Source: Gemmatimonadota bacterium (GTDB lineage Bacteria > Gemmatimonadota > Gemmatimonadetes > Gemmatimonadales > GWC2-71-9). From it: a DNA stretch of 64,000 nucleotides. Shown in pieces: positions 9,511 to 17,335 of this stretch. Position numbers and translations under genes: made by a program. Every line of letters begins with the position of its first letter. The first letter of the stretch is position 1. The stretch covers positions 1 through 64,000 of the forward strand of contig JAKLGU010000006.1 of assembly GCA_022710485.1 (NCBI GenBank), written 5' to 3'. The notes beneath the pieces were generated by a model, which was given only the letters and a program-made list of their open reading frames with translations, made no database searches and was not told where the DNA came from.

Positions 9511-10970
9511 TGCCGACCCTCCAGCGCCGCGCGCACGATCGTTCTCTCGTCGAAGTGGTGCTTCGTCTTCCCGATGATCTGGTAGGTCTCGTGACCCTTC
9601 CCGGCCAGCAGCACCGTGTCGCCCGGTCCGGTCTCGGCGAGGACGCGATGGATGGCCTCCTCCCGGTCCGAGATCCGCAGATGATGGGCGCCGCCCATCC
9701 CCGACTCCATGTCGTCCATGATCCGTTCGGGATCCTCAGTGCGCGGATTGTCCGTGGTGATGGCGACGAGGTCCGCCCCTTCGACCGCGATCCGGGCCAT
9801 CTCGGGGCGTTTGGCGCGGTCTCGGTCCCCGCCGCACCCGAAGACCAGGACGAGGCGCCCCGGGGTCAACGGGCGCAGGGTGGCGAGCACCCGGGTCATC
9901 GCATCGGGCGTGTGGGCGTAATCCCGGAGCACCACCATCGGGCCGTCCGCCAGCCGCTCCATCCGTCCCGGCACCTGAGGCGACGCGGCCAGGCGGGCGA
10001 TGACGTCCGCGAGCGGCATGTCGAGCGCCAGCGCGGTGGCGGCGGCCGCAAGGGCGTTGGAGACGTTGAACGACCCCATCAGGGGAATCCGCACGTCGGC
10101 GTTCCCGAACCGGCCCGTAAGGCGGAAACTGCTCCCGCCCGCCTCGAGGAGGACCGCCTCGGCGCGCACCGTCGCGTCGGGTGACTCGCCGAAGGTGACC
10201 CGGCGGGGGAACGGCGGCAGTGCGTCCCACGCGCGGTCGTCGGCGTTTACGATCTCGACGCCGGCCGGACCGAGAAGCGCACTCAGCCGCATCTTCGCGG
10301 CGAGGTAGTCCTCCATCGTGCGGTGGTAATCGAGATGCTCGTGGGTCAGGTTGGTGAAGACGCCGGCCGCGAAGGTCAGGCCGTCGAGCCGCCCCTGGTC
10401 GAGGCTGTGCGAGGAGGTCTCCATGGCGACGTGCGTCACTCCACGCCGCTGAAGCTCGGCGAAGGTCGCGTGCAGATCCACGGGGCCCGGCGTGGTGAGG
10501 CTGCCGGCCGTGGAGGGGACCGACTGCCCCGCCCCGTCGAAGGCGCCGAGCGTCCCGATGCTCCCCGCGGTGCCGTGCGCGTTGAAGAGGTGGCGCACCA
10601 GCCCGGTGGTCGTCGTCTTGCCGTTGGTGCCGGTGATGCCGATCAGCGTCATCGAGGCCGCCGGATCGCGGTACCATGCCCTGGCCGCGACGCTGGCGGC
10701 GCGACGCCCGTCGGTCACGAGGATCTCCGGGACGCCGGCGCCCATCGTCCGTTCACCCATCACCGCCGCCGCCCCCTTGCCGACCGCCTCGGCGGCGAAG
10801 CTGTGCCCGTCGGAGGTGGTGCCCCGCACGGCGCAGTAGAGTTGCCCTGGGCCGATGGTGCGGGTGTCGATACCGAGTCCCGACAGGTCGACGCCCTCGG
10901 CGGGCGCGCTGACCAGCAGCCCTTCGCGCCGAAGCGCCGTCAGCAGTGCTTTCCAGTCCACGATGCTCAC
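9507..10970 (-). CDS. murE: UDP-N-acetylmuramoyl-L-alanyl-D-glutamate--diaminopimelate ligase MurE
   Basis: A 487-residue ligase adding the third residue of the stem peptide. P-loop GTNGKTTTT at 114-122; the central domain has TNLTHEHLDYH, and the C-terminal half has RDYAHTPDA. The motif DNPRTEDP is present. In this family DNPR marks enzymes that use meso-diaminopimelate rather than lysine, so a DAP-type peptidoglycan is inferred. The start is GTG at 10970 in a GTGA overlap with the ftsI stop. Length is normal for the family. Confidence 0.95.
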   Translation of the reverse strand: MSIVDWKALLTALRREGLLVSAPAEGVDLSGLGIDTRTIGPGQLYCAVRGTTSDGHSFAAEAVGKGAAAVMGERTMGAGVPEILVTDGRRAASVAARAWYRDPAASMTLIGITGTNGKTTTTGLVRHLFNAHGTAGSIGTLGAFDGAGQSVPSTAGSLTTPGPVDLHATFAELQRRGVTHVAMETSSHSLDQGRLDGLTFAAGVFTNLTHEHLDYHRTMEDYLAAKMRLSALLGPAGVEIVNADDRAWDALPPFPRRVTFGESPDATVRAEAVLLEAGGSSFRLTGRFGNADVRIPLMGSFNVSNALAAAATALALDMPLADVIARLAASPQVPGRMERLADGPMVVLRDYAHTPDAMTRVLATLRPLTPGRLVLVFGCGGDRDRAKRPEMARIAVEGADLVAITTDNPRTEDPERIMDDMESGMGGAHHLRISDREEAIHRVLAETGPGDTVLLAGKGHETYQIIGKTKHHFDERTIVRAALEGRQ

Positions 10971-12922
10971 TCCACCTGAAGACGTACCGTTGTCCCGACT
11001 TTCGCGCTGGTTCCCGCCGCAGGATCCGATCCGCTCACCGTGCCCGGCCCGGCGACCGCCACCTGGAAGCCCCGCCGGTGCAGGGCCGCCGCCGCCGCAC
11101 GGACGCTGAGCCCGGCCACCTTGGGCACCACGACGGGCTCGGGTGCGCCGCTGTCAGCCGGCACCGGCCACGACACCACGATCCGGGGTGAAGTGACAGG
11201 CTGGGCGGACGCGCGCTTCGGGGCCGTCGTCGCCACCTCGGCCGGGCGCCCGCCCAGCAGCCGCGCGCGGTCGATCGACACTCGCCTGGACGCCAGCGCC
11301 TGTTCCAGCATCGTGCGCACCACCGGCGCCGCGACGTCGCCGCCGTAGTAGAGCCCGCCCTTCGGCCCGTCGATCTTGACCACCACCACCAGCTGGGGGT
11401 CGTCGGCCGGGAACATCGACGCGAAGGATGCCACGTACTCGTCCACGTAGCTGCCGTTCCTCACCCGCCGGGCGGTGCCCGTCTTGCCGAGCACACCGTA
11501 GGCGCCCACCTGGGCCCTGCTGCCGGTGCCCCCGATCCCGCTCGCGCCGCGCAGGAACTCCCGGAGCTGCGCCGCGACTTCGGGAGACACCGCCCGCCGG
11601 ACGGGCTCCGGCTGGTGGCGGTAGACCACGGTGCCGTCCGGGGAACGGACTTCCCGGATCAGGGTCGGTGTGAGGAGGACGCCGTCGTTCGCGATGGCCG
11701 CGTACGCCGCCGCGAGCTGCAGCGCCGTCACCTCGAAATAGTAGCCCATCGCGACGCTCACCCGGCTCAACTCCGGCTGCCATCGTTCCGGGCGATGCAC
11801 CACCCCGCGGGACTCGGACGGCAACTCCACGCCCGTGGGCGAGCCGAACCCGAAGTCCCGAAGCTGCTGGTACTGCTCCACGGGGCTGAGCCGCTCGGAG
11901 AACTTGGCCATGACCACGTTGCTGGAAACCTCGATGGCCTCCGCCAGGTTGAGCATCCCGGGCTTCGCGTGCTCATCGACGATTTCACGGACGCGGCCGT
12001 TGGGGAGCGGCATCTTCCACGTCCCGGCCTCGTTGCTCACCCGATCACTCGAATCGATCCGTTCGTGCGTCAGCAGCGCTGCGGCCGTGAAGAGCTTGGC
12101 CGTGGACCCCGGCTCGAACGGTTCCGTGAACGCCATCAGGTCGGGCTGGCCGTTCTTCTGCGACGCGACCGCCAGGATCTCGCCCGTCCGCGGATCAAGG
12201 AAGACGACGTCGCCCCCCTGCGCGTCGAACTCGGCCACCGTCTCGGCCAGCGCCTGCTCCGCGATGTCCTGGAGCTCGGCGTCGATGGTGAGCACGACGT
12301 CGTTCCCCGGGATCGGGTCCTTCCGGAGCCTGCCGGGAGACTCGTACCGGCGCCCCCGGCGGTCTTTCAGCACCACCTGTTCGCCCGGCGTGCCGGTGAT
12401 CAGCCCCTCGAGCGCCCGCTCGAGCCCGGAGGCGGCCTGTCCGTCCGGACCCATCCGTCCGATCACCCGGCCGGCCAGCCGCTGTGACGGATAGGTCCGG
12501 AGAAAGACCCCCTCGATGTGCACGCCCTTGAACCCGCGGAGCGGTTCGACGTCCGTGGCCGTGAACGGCCCGTAGAAGTAGATGTACGGCTTGCCGGAGG
12601 CGAGGTCTCGCTTCAAGGCGGCGGCGGAGACGTCCAGCTGGCGCGACGCAACCCGAACGAGCGCCGTCCGCTCCACCACCTCGTTCGGCGCGATCCCGAC
12701 CCGGTAGAGTTCCTGCGTCACCGCCAGGGTCAGGCCGCTCCGGTCGTAGAGCGTCCCGCGCCGGGCCTCCAGCGTCCGCAGCTCGGTCCGCGTGCTGGCC
12801 GCTTCCTTCGCGTACTCCCTGCCGCGCACGATCTGCACCTGGGCCGCCCGGCCCAACACGACGAGCAGGCAGAGCGCCAGCACGGCCTGGATGAGCCCGA
12901 GACGCGCCTGCACGCGCGCCAT
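10967..12922 (-). CDS. ftsI: Penicillin-binding protein FtsI/PBP3-type transpeptidase with C-terminal PASTA domain
   Basis: A 651-residue class B penicillin-binding protein, the septal transpeptidase partner of FtsW. One membrane anchor lies at about 9-28, then a dimerisation/pedestal domain, then the transpeptidase domain with all three active-site motifs: STAK (Ser273, Lys276), SSN (333-335) and KTGT (480-483). After an Ala/Pro-rich linker, residues about 593-651 form a single PASTA repeat (starts VVVPKVAGLS). The PASTA tail is more often seen in Gram-positive or spore-former homologues. Start ATG at 12922 forms a TGATG junction with ftsL. Confidence 0.93.
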   Translation of the reverse strand: MARVQARLGLIQAVLALCLLVVLGRAAQVQIVRGREYAKEAASTRTELRTLEARRGTLYDRSGLTLAVTQELYRVGIAPNEVVERTALVRVASRQLDVSAAALKRDLASGKPYIYFYGPFTATDVEPLRGFKGVHIEGVFLRTYPSQRLAGRVIGRMGPDGQAASGLERALEGLITGTPGEQVVLKDRRGRRYESPGRLRKDPIPGNDVVLTIDAELQDIAEQALAETVAEFDAQGGDVVFLDPRTGEILAVASQKNGQPDLMAFTEPFEPGSTAKLFTAAALLTHERIDSSDRVSNEAGTWKMPLPNGRVREIVDEHAKPGMLNLAEAIEVSSNVVMAKFSERLSPVEQYQQLRDFGFGSPTGVELPSESRGVVHRPERWQPELSRVSVAMGYYFEVTALQLAAAYAAIANDGVLLTPTLIREVRSPDGTVVYRHQPEPVRRAVSPEVAAQLREFLRGASGIGGTGSRAQVGAYGVLGKTGTARRVRNGSYVDEYVASFASMFPADDPQLVVVVKIDGPKGGLYYGGDVAAPVVRTMLEQALASRRVSIDRARLLGGRPAEVATTAPKRASAQPVTSPRIVVSWPVPADSGAPEPVVVPKVAGLSVRAAAAALHRRGFQVAVAGPGTVSGSDPAAGTSAKVGTTVRLQVE

Positions 12923-13215
12923 CAGCGTTCCCCGGGGACGGGCGGGAGCGGCAGGGGCGCCTGCTCCGAATCCCGCGGGAAGTGGAGACCGAGGTCCGCC
13001 TGCGCCTTCCGGCCAAGGACGGGCCGGCTCGACGCGTCACGGATCCGGCGCTCGAAGTCGGCCTGCCGGGCCTCGAGATTCGCCCGCTCCTGGCGCAGCC
13101 CGGCGACCCGGCGCGCCATGCGGATGCTGGCGGTCTGCCTCACCTGCACGACCGTGGCCACGAGGAGGAAGAGCGCGAGCCAGAGCATGACCCAGTGGCG
13201 ACCCTTAAGCGTCAT
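12922..13215 (-). CDS. ftsL: Small bitopic division protein, FtsL-like
   Basis: A 97-residue protein with a short cytoplasmic head, one transmembrane helix (about 9-25) and a heptad-like coiled-coil segment (about 30-65) rich in Arg, Glu, Ala and Leu. This is the plan of FtsL, which forms a complex with FtsB and FtsQ and activates FtsWI. Sequence conservation in this family is very low, so the call rests mainly on topology and position between rsmH and ftsI. It overlaps the 3' end of rsmH by 11 bases and the ftsI start by one base. Confidence 0.8.
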   Translation of the reverse strand: MTLKGRHWVMLWLALFLLVATVVQVRQTASIRMARRVAGLRQERANLEARQADFERRIRDASSRPVLGRKAQADLGLHFPRDSEQAPLPLPPVPGER

Positions 13216-14113
13216 CGGCGACCTGGAACCCGCGGAGCCTCGCGCTCCGCGCCCGTGGGTTGAGGGTCAGCTCTTCGGCGGACGGCAGGACTGACTTGCG
13301 CGGCGAGAGCCTGCCGAGCGCCCGGCCCCGGCACGTGCAGACCGGCTGGATCGGGGGACAGGTGCAGGCCGCCGCCCACTCGCGAAACGCGTGCTTCACG
13401 AGCCGGTCCTCGCCCGAATGATAACTGATGACGGCAAGACGTCCGCCGGGCACGAGACGGTCGCGGAGCGCCGGAAGCGCGCGGGCGAGGCCGGGAAGTT
13501 CGTCGTTCACCGCGATGCGAACCGCCTGGAACAGCCGGGCGAAGTCACCGGGTCCGGAGCGCGGTCCGAGCACCCTGCGGACGGCGTTGACCAGGTCGTC
13601 GCTGGTGGCGAACGGCGCCTGCGCCCGACGTTCGACGATTTCGTCGGCCAGGCGCCTGGCGCGCGGCTCGTCGCCGAACTCCTTGAAGATCGTGGCAAGT
13701 TCGGCCGCGGGCGATTCGTTCAGGAGGTCGGCGGCGGTGGGCCCCGAACGGGACATCCGCATGTCGAGCGTCGCGCCCCGCCGGAACGTGAATCCGAGCG
13801 TTTCGTCGTCCAGTTGTCGCGAGGAAACGCCGAGGTCGAGGAGGATGAAGTCGGGGCGGAACTCGTCGATCGCCGCGAGCGCCTCCGCCGACGCGTACGG
13901 GGCGGTGAGGTACCGGATGCCGTCCACCCCGAGGCGTGACCGGGCGCGGGCGATGGCCTCCGGGTCCCGATCGATGCCGAGGACCGATGCACCCATGGCG
14001 CGGAGCGCCGCGCTGTGCCCGCCGTCCCCCAGCGTGCAATCCACCGCGCGCCGCGCGCCGGCGGCCAGTTCCAGCACGGCGTCGAGCAGCACGGGGAGGT
14101 GGAATGCGGTCAC
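13205..14113 (-). CDS. rsmH: 16S rRNA (cytosine-1402-N4)-methyltransferase RsmH (MraW)
   Basis: A 302-residue SAM-dependent methyltransferase. Motifs: HLPVLLDAVLEL at the N-terminus, the SAM loop DCTLGDGGHS (25-34), DLGVSSRQLDD, GFTFR with DMRM, and the C-terminal ISYHSGEDRLVK motif. The usual C-terminal basic tail (NPRARSARLR) is present. The start is GTG at 14113, preceded by an AGGA about six bases upstream; the longer open frame upstream runs into the tRNA-Asp gene. It is the first gene of the dcw cluster here; no mraZ lies upstream. Confidence 0.95.
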   Translation of the reverse strand: MTAFHLPVLLDAVLELAAGARRAVDCTLGDGGHSAALRAMGASVLGIDRDPEAIARARSRLGVDGIRYLTAPYASAEALAAIDEFRPDFILLDLGVSSRQLDDETLGFTFRRGATLDMRMSRSGPTAADLLNESPAAELATIFKEFGDEPRARRLADEIVERRAQAPFATSDDLVNAVRRVLGPRSGPGDFARLFQAVRIAVNDELPGLARALPALRDRLVPGGRLAVISYHSGEDRLVKHAFREWAAACTCPPIQPVCTCRGRALGRLSPRKSVLPSAEELTLNPRARSARLRGFQVADDA

Positions 14114-14145
14114 CGGGGGTCCTGGAAGGGTGCGGGTAAAGCGAA

Positions 14146-14173
14146 CACCCCGTCCGCCAAGGCGAACGGGGTG
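14146..14173 (-). terminator. Strong hairpin between tRNA-Asp and rsmH, likely terminator or leader hairpin
   Basis: An inverted repeat with 13-base arms (14146-14158 and 14161-14173). In the minus-strand RNA all 13 positions pair, with one G-U. The apex opens to a CUUG-like tetraloop. A short U-containing stretch, not a clean U-run, follows. It lies directly after the 3' end of tRNA-Asp and 32 bases before rsmH. It could stop tRNA transcription or act as a processing or leader structure for the dcw mRNA. Confidence 0.5.
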
Positions 14174-14189
14174 CCGGGTGTTCCGGGAG

Positions 14190-14264
14190 CGGGGCTGACG
14201 GGGCTCGAACCCGCGACCTCCGCAGTGACAGTGCGGCACTCTAACCAAGCTGAGCTACAGCCCC
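14190..14264 (-). tRNA. tRNA-Asp (anticodon GTC)
   Basis: The minus strand folds into a full cloverleaf of 75 bases. The acceptor arm is GGGGCTG paired with CAGCCCC and a G discriminator, the D-loop contains AGCTTGGTTA, and the anticodon stem CCGCA/TGCGG encloses loop CTGTCAC (GTC). The T-arm holds TTCGAGC. CCA is not encoded. It lies between a secreted TPR gene and the dcw cluster. Confidence 0.95.
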
Positions 14265-14285
14265 CGATGCAGCGCACCATAATAA

Positions 14286-14301
14286 CCGGAGGCGGCTCCG
14301 G
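14286..14301 (-). terminator. Probable intrinsic terminator after the secreted TPR gene
   Basis: A six-base-pair GC stem (CCGGAG/CTCCGG) with a four-base loop lies ten bases after the stop of the TPR gene on the minus strand. It is followed by TTATTAT, a short T-rich tail. The tRNA-Asp gene begins 21 bases further. The stem is short, so strength is uncertain. Confidence 0.45.
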
Positions 14302-14311
14302 GTGGTAGTCC

Positions 14312-16024
14312 TTATTTGCAGTACGCCTTGATCATGGAGGCGACGCGTGGCTTGTACTGCGCGACGTAGCCGAGGTACCGATTGACGTCGTCCGGCTTGG
14401 CCGACTGGCCCAGACGGAAGGCCGTCTCCGCCTCGGTCAGCAGTCCCTCTTCCTTCCGGGCCAGTTCGCACGACTTGTTGAACTCCGCGTCCTTGTCCAC
14501 GTCCGGGATCTGGAGGAAGGTGGCCAGGCCCAGCACATAGTTGGCGGTCGGCGCGACCGGACCGGCGGGGTTCGCGGCAGCCACCGCCCGGCGGAGCACA
14601 TCCGCGGCCAGCGGCAGGTTCTTCGCCTCGGCCTGCAGGAGCGGCAGGGCGCTGTTGGTAAGCACCGCGGCGGCAGCCTCGCGCGCCTGCTCGTCGCCGT
14701 GCTTGATGACAAAGTCCGCGAAGATGAGCGATTCCGCGACCCGCTTCTGCTCGGCAAGTGCCTTGGCCGCCGCGAGGGCCGGCGCCACGGCGGTCGTGTC
14801 GAGCACCATCAGGCGGCTCGTCACCGCGACGAGGCTGTCCGTCGGCCCCGCGAGGCTGTAGGCGGTGACCAGCTGGCCGAGGAGCGTGGAGTTGTCCGGG
14901 TACTTGTCCACGCCGAGCCGCGCCCACTTGAGGAGGGCGGCGGTGTCGGGCTGGACGGCGGCGAAGACCGTGACCTTCAGGAAGAAGGTGGAGTCGGCGC
15001 GGTCCGGCGCCTCCAGGTAGACGTGCTCGAGCGACTGGATCGCCTGGCCGTAGTCGCCGGCGGTGGCGTAGGCGTTGCTCAGGAGGTCCCAGAGGTCGGC
15101 GTTGGACGGATCGAGCTTGAGCCCTTCCTTGGCGACATCCACAGCGGCGTCCGGGTGACCGTACTGGAGAAAGAGCTTGAACGCGGCCTCGCGAAGCGGC
15201 TGGTTGGTCGGGGCCGCGAGCAGCATCCGCTGGAACGCCTCGATGACCTGGGCGCTGTCGCCCTCGGCCTCGTACTCCTTGGCGAGTTGCGTCCAGGCGG
15301 GCAGGCTCTGCGGGTCGCCCTTCACGGCCTCCTGGAGGCTGGCGATCACTTCCTTCGACGGCGCCTTGCGGTCGAGCGCGAGCATCGCCAGGCAGTACTG
15401 GGCGAGGCCGTTCGTGGGCAGGATCCCGATGGCCTTTCGGGCCGCCTCCGCGGCCTTGTCCGGCTTCGAGGCGCGGAGGTCGGTGCACTCCTTCGCCTCG
15501 TCCGCGGACTTGACCGCCGGGACGAACTGGTCCGCGACGGCCTCGCCGAACTGCTTGGCCGACTGCCCCGGGGCCTGGCGAACGACGACCACGTTGCCGG
15601 CGTCGTCGTTGACCCCGGCGAGGCGCGCGGTGACGGAGTACACGCCGGATTCGTTCTTGCCGAGCGAGGAGGTGAGGAGCACGCGCGACTGAAGCTGGAG
15701 CGCGAGCACCCGGGCGACGACCGGCGGCAGGATCGCGTCGGCGGGGTAGCCGAACTGGACCAGTGCGGACTGCATCTGCTCCAACGGGACGACCCGGTAC
15801 GTGGTGCCGGCCACCCGATCCATGCGGACCCGCATGGCGTTGCCGACCTGGACGGCCATGACCGAGTCGCCTTCGACGAAGGCGAAGGGCGTCGCGACCA
15901 TCAGCTTCGGCGCCGCAACGGCCGGTGCGCCGAGGCGTCGCGCGCCGGAAGGGATCTGGGCGCTTGCGGTCGTCACGACGGTCAGGGCGAGGGCGGCAAT
16001 CGGTGCGAGTCGGTTGAAGCGCAT
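14312..16024 (-). CDS. Secreted TPR-repeat protein of unknown function
   Basis: A 570-residue exported protein. Residues 1-22 form a Sec signal peptide ending ASA-Q. Residues about 35-165 form a mixed domain that may resemble the N-terminal part of curli or TolB-type assembly proteins, but no family is certain. From about 175 on, the sequence has repeated 34-residue helical hairpins of TPR type (for example ARKAIGILPTNGLAQYCLAM). It stands alone between tRNA-Val and tRNA-Asp with its own terminator-like hairpin. It probably acts as a periplasmic scaffold; no enzyme motif is visible. Confidence 0.75.
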   Translation of the reverse strand: MRFNRLAPIAALALTVVTTASAQIPSGARRLGAPAVAAPKLMVATPFAFVEGDSVMAVQVGNAMRVRMDRVAGTTYRVVPLEQMQSALVQFGYPADAILPPVVARVLALQLQSRVLLTSSLGKNESGVYSVTARLAGVNDDAGNVVVVRQAPGQSAKQFGEAVADQFVPAVKSADEAKECTDLRASKPDKAAEAARKAIGILPTNGLAQYCLAMLALDRKAPSKEVIASLQEAVKGDPQSLPAWTQLAKEYEAEGDSAQVIEAFQRMLLAAPTNQPLREAAFKLFLQYGHPDAAVDVAKEGLKLDPSNADLWDLLSNAYATAGDYGQAIQSLEHVYLEAPDRADSTFFLKVTVFAAVQPDTAALLKWARLGVDKYPDNSTLLGQLVTAYSLAGPTDSLVAVTSRLMVLDTTAVAPALAAAKALAEQKRVAESLIFADFVIKHGDEQAREAAAAVLTNSALPLLQAEAKNLPLAADVLRRAVAAANPAGPVAPTANYVLGLATFLQIPDVDKDAEFNKSCELARKEEGLLTEAETAFRLGQSAKPDDVNRYLGYVAQYKPRVASMIKAYCK

Positions 16025-16091
16025 TTCCTGCGGTCTCCTGGGATCAAGACGACGATGCGATCTGCGTTGGGCCGGGTGCGTCCCCTACCCA

Positions 16092-16165
16092 TGGGCGAAG
16101 AGGGACTCGAACCCCCGACATCCTGCGTGTAAGGCAGGCGCTCTAACCAACTGAGCTATTCGCCC
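16092..16165 (-). tRNA. tRNA-Val (anticodon TAC)
   Basis: A 74-base cloverleaf on the minus strand. The acceptor stem GGGCGAA/TTCGCCC has an A discriminator, the D-loop carries AGTTGGTTA, and the anticodon stem CCTGC/GCAGG encloses loop CTTACAC (TAC). The T-loop is TTCGAGT. CCA is not encoded. It is 21 bases downstream of a small DUF3098-like gene. Confidence 0.95.
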
Positions 16166-16186
16166 GGCTCCCAGCGGGGTCGAGTG

Positions 16187-16378
16187 CTAGAGCGCGATCC
16201 CCAAGGGGAGAAGGACGCAATACCCCAGCACCAGCAACACGGCCGCGGCGCTGGTGCTCCCCGAAGACAGGAGCAAGTACCCGGCCACCAGGGAAATCGC
16301 CCCGGCGGCGAGGAGGGCCAAGTTGCGCGGCCCCAGCGGGATAGCACGTGACTTCGAGGACCTGGAATTTTCAGGCAT
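16187..16378 (-). CDS. Small two-helix membrane protein, DUF3098-like
   Basis: A 63-residue protein with a basic N-terminus (SRSSKSRAIPLGPRN) and two hydrophobic helices joined by a short Ser/Gly/Thr turn (about 20-37 and 43-61). The pattern PLGPRN-ALL, GYLLLSSG and LVLGYCVLLPLGI matches small DUF3098-type membrane proteins in which GYxxLxPLGI closes the chain. Function is unknown. It lies 12 bases after the MA peptidase gene. The ATG at 16378 is the only reasonable start. Confidence 0.7.
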   Translation of the reverse strand: MPENSRSSKSRAIPLGPRNLALLAAGAISLVAGYLLLSSGSTSAAAVLLVLGYCVLLPLGIAL

Positions 16379-16390
16379 AAGCGAGTAACG

Positions 16391-17335
16391 CTAGCCGGGT
16401 GGGCCACGGCGGTCAAGTTCGCTGCCCTCTCCCGAGGTCATGTCGGCATCCCTTCCGTCCTCTGGTACCTCGACGGCAACGGCCTCGGGTGACGGGTCCT
16501 CCGGTGGGATCACCCAGCCGAGATCCAGCGCCGCTCGCCGGGGCACGTCACGGCGGCGCCGCGCCTCGTAGGCCACGCCGACGAGGATGGCCAGGCCGAT
16601 CCAGAGCCCCGAGCCGACCGCCCAGGTGACCATCCCGAACCGGGTCCGCACGCTCTTGCGCCAGACCTCGTCGAACCGGTCGAGGGTGAGGCCGGTCGTG
16701 GCGACGATCGCGTCGTCGAACCGCTCCCCGGCCGACAAGCGCCCAAAGAGCGGCGCCAAGGTCCCCGCGGGATTGCGGCGGGCAAGCTCCATGACCGCGG
16801 TGGCCGCGAGGGCGTAGGCGGCGTCGGCCGAGACCTGGGAGGCGCGCAACTCGGCGTCGAGCGCGCGGAGTCCCGGGATCGAGCCCCGCGCCACCGCCAG
16901 GTTGATGGCGAGCCGATCGAAGAGGTCCCACTGCCCGCTCGCCATCGTGGCGTATCCCTCGTCGAACCAGAGGGGAACTCGCCCGCGGACCGCCTGGTGC
17001 AGCGCCAGGTGAGCCAGCTCGTGCCGGAGCGTGCCGGCGACGTCCCCGGCGTCGGCGCGCAACACGATGGTGCGACCGCCGGGAAAGGCCGCGCCGGCCC
17101 CCCAGCCCGGAAGACGACCCCGGGTGAAGTCACGAAACGCCTGCGAGTCCGGCGTGATGACGAGGCGGATTTCTCCGAGGTCACGCGAGCCGAGGCCGGG
17201 CCATGCGCCGGGCCGGTCGGCGATCTCGGCGAGCCCGACCGCCATCGCCGCCTGCGCGGGCCAGGCCACGACGGTCACCCGCCCGACGGTGGTCGCGGTC
17301 GGCTCGCCCTGCCAGAGCAGGAACGCGAAAATCAG
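16391..17335 (-). CDS. Membrane-anchored gluzincin metallopeptidase, MA family (start uncertain)
   Basis: About 314 residues. The zinc motif HELAH (about 105-109) is followed by WFDEGYA, whose Glu (about 126) is the expected third ligand of gluzincins. A membrane helix (about 232-253) and a basic cytoplasmic tail follow. No ATG, GTG or TTG gives a sensible N-terminus. A CTG at 17335 forms a CTGA overlap with the upstream TPR stop and would start a short hydrophobic signal-like segment; it is my preferred but unproven start. A longer open frame upstream lies inside the TPR gene and is not protein-like. It probably faces the periplasm; the substrate is unknown. Confidence 0.75.
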   Translation of the reverse strand: MIFAFLLWQGEPTATTVGRVTVVAWPAQAAMAVGLAEIADRPGAWPGLGSRDLGEIRLVITPDSQAFRDFTRGRLPGWGAGAAFPGGRTIVLRADAGDVAGTLRHELAHLALHQAVRGRVPLWFDEGYATMASGQWDLFDRLAINLAVARGSIPGLRALDAELRASQVSADAAYALAATAVMELARRNPAGTLAPLFGRLSAGERFDDAIVATTGLTLDRFDEVWRKSVRTRFGMVTWAVGSGLWIGLAILVGVAYEARRRRDVPRRAALDLGWVIPPEDPSPEAVAVEVPEDGRDADMTSGEGSELDRRGPPG

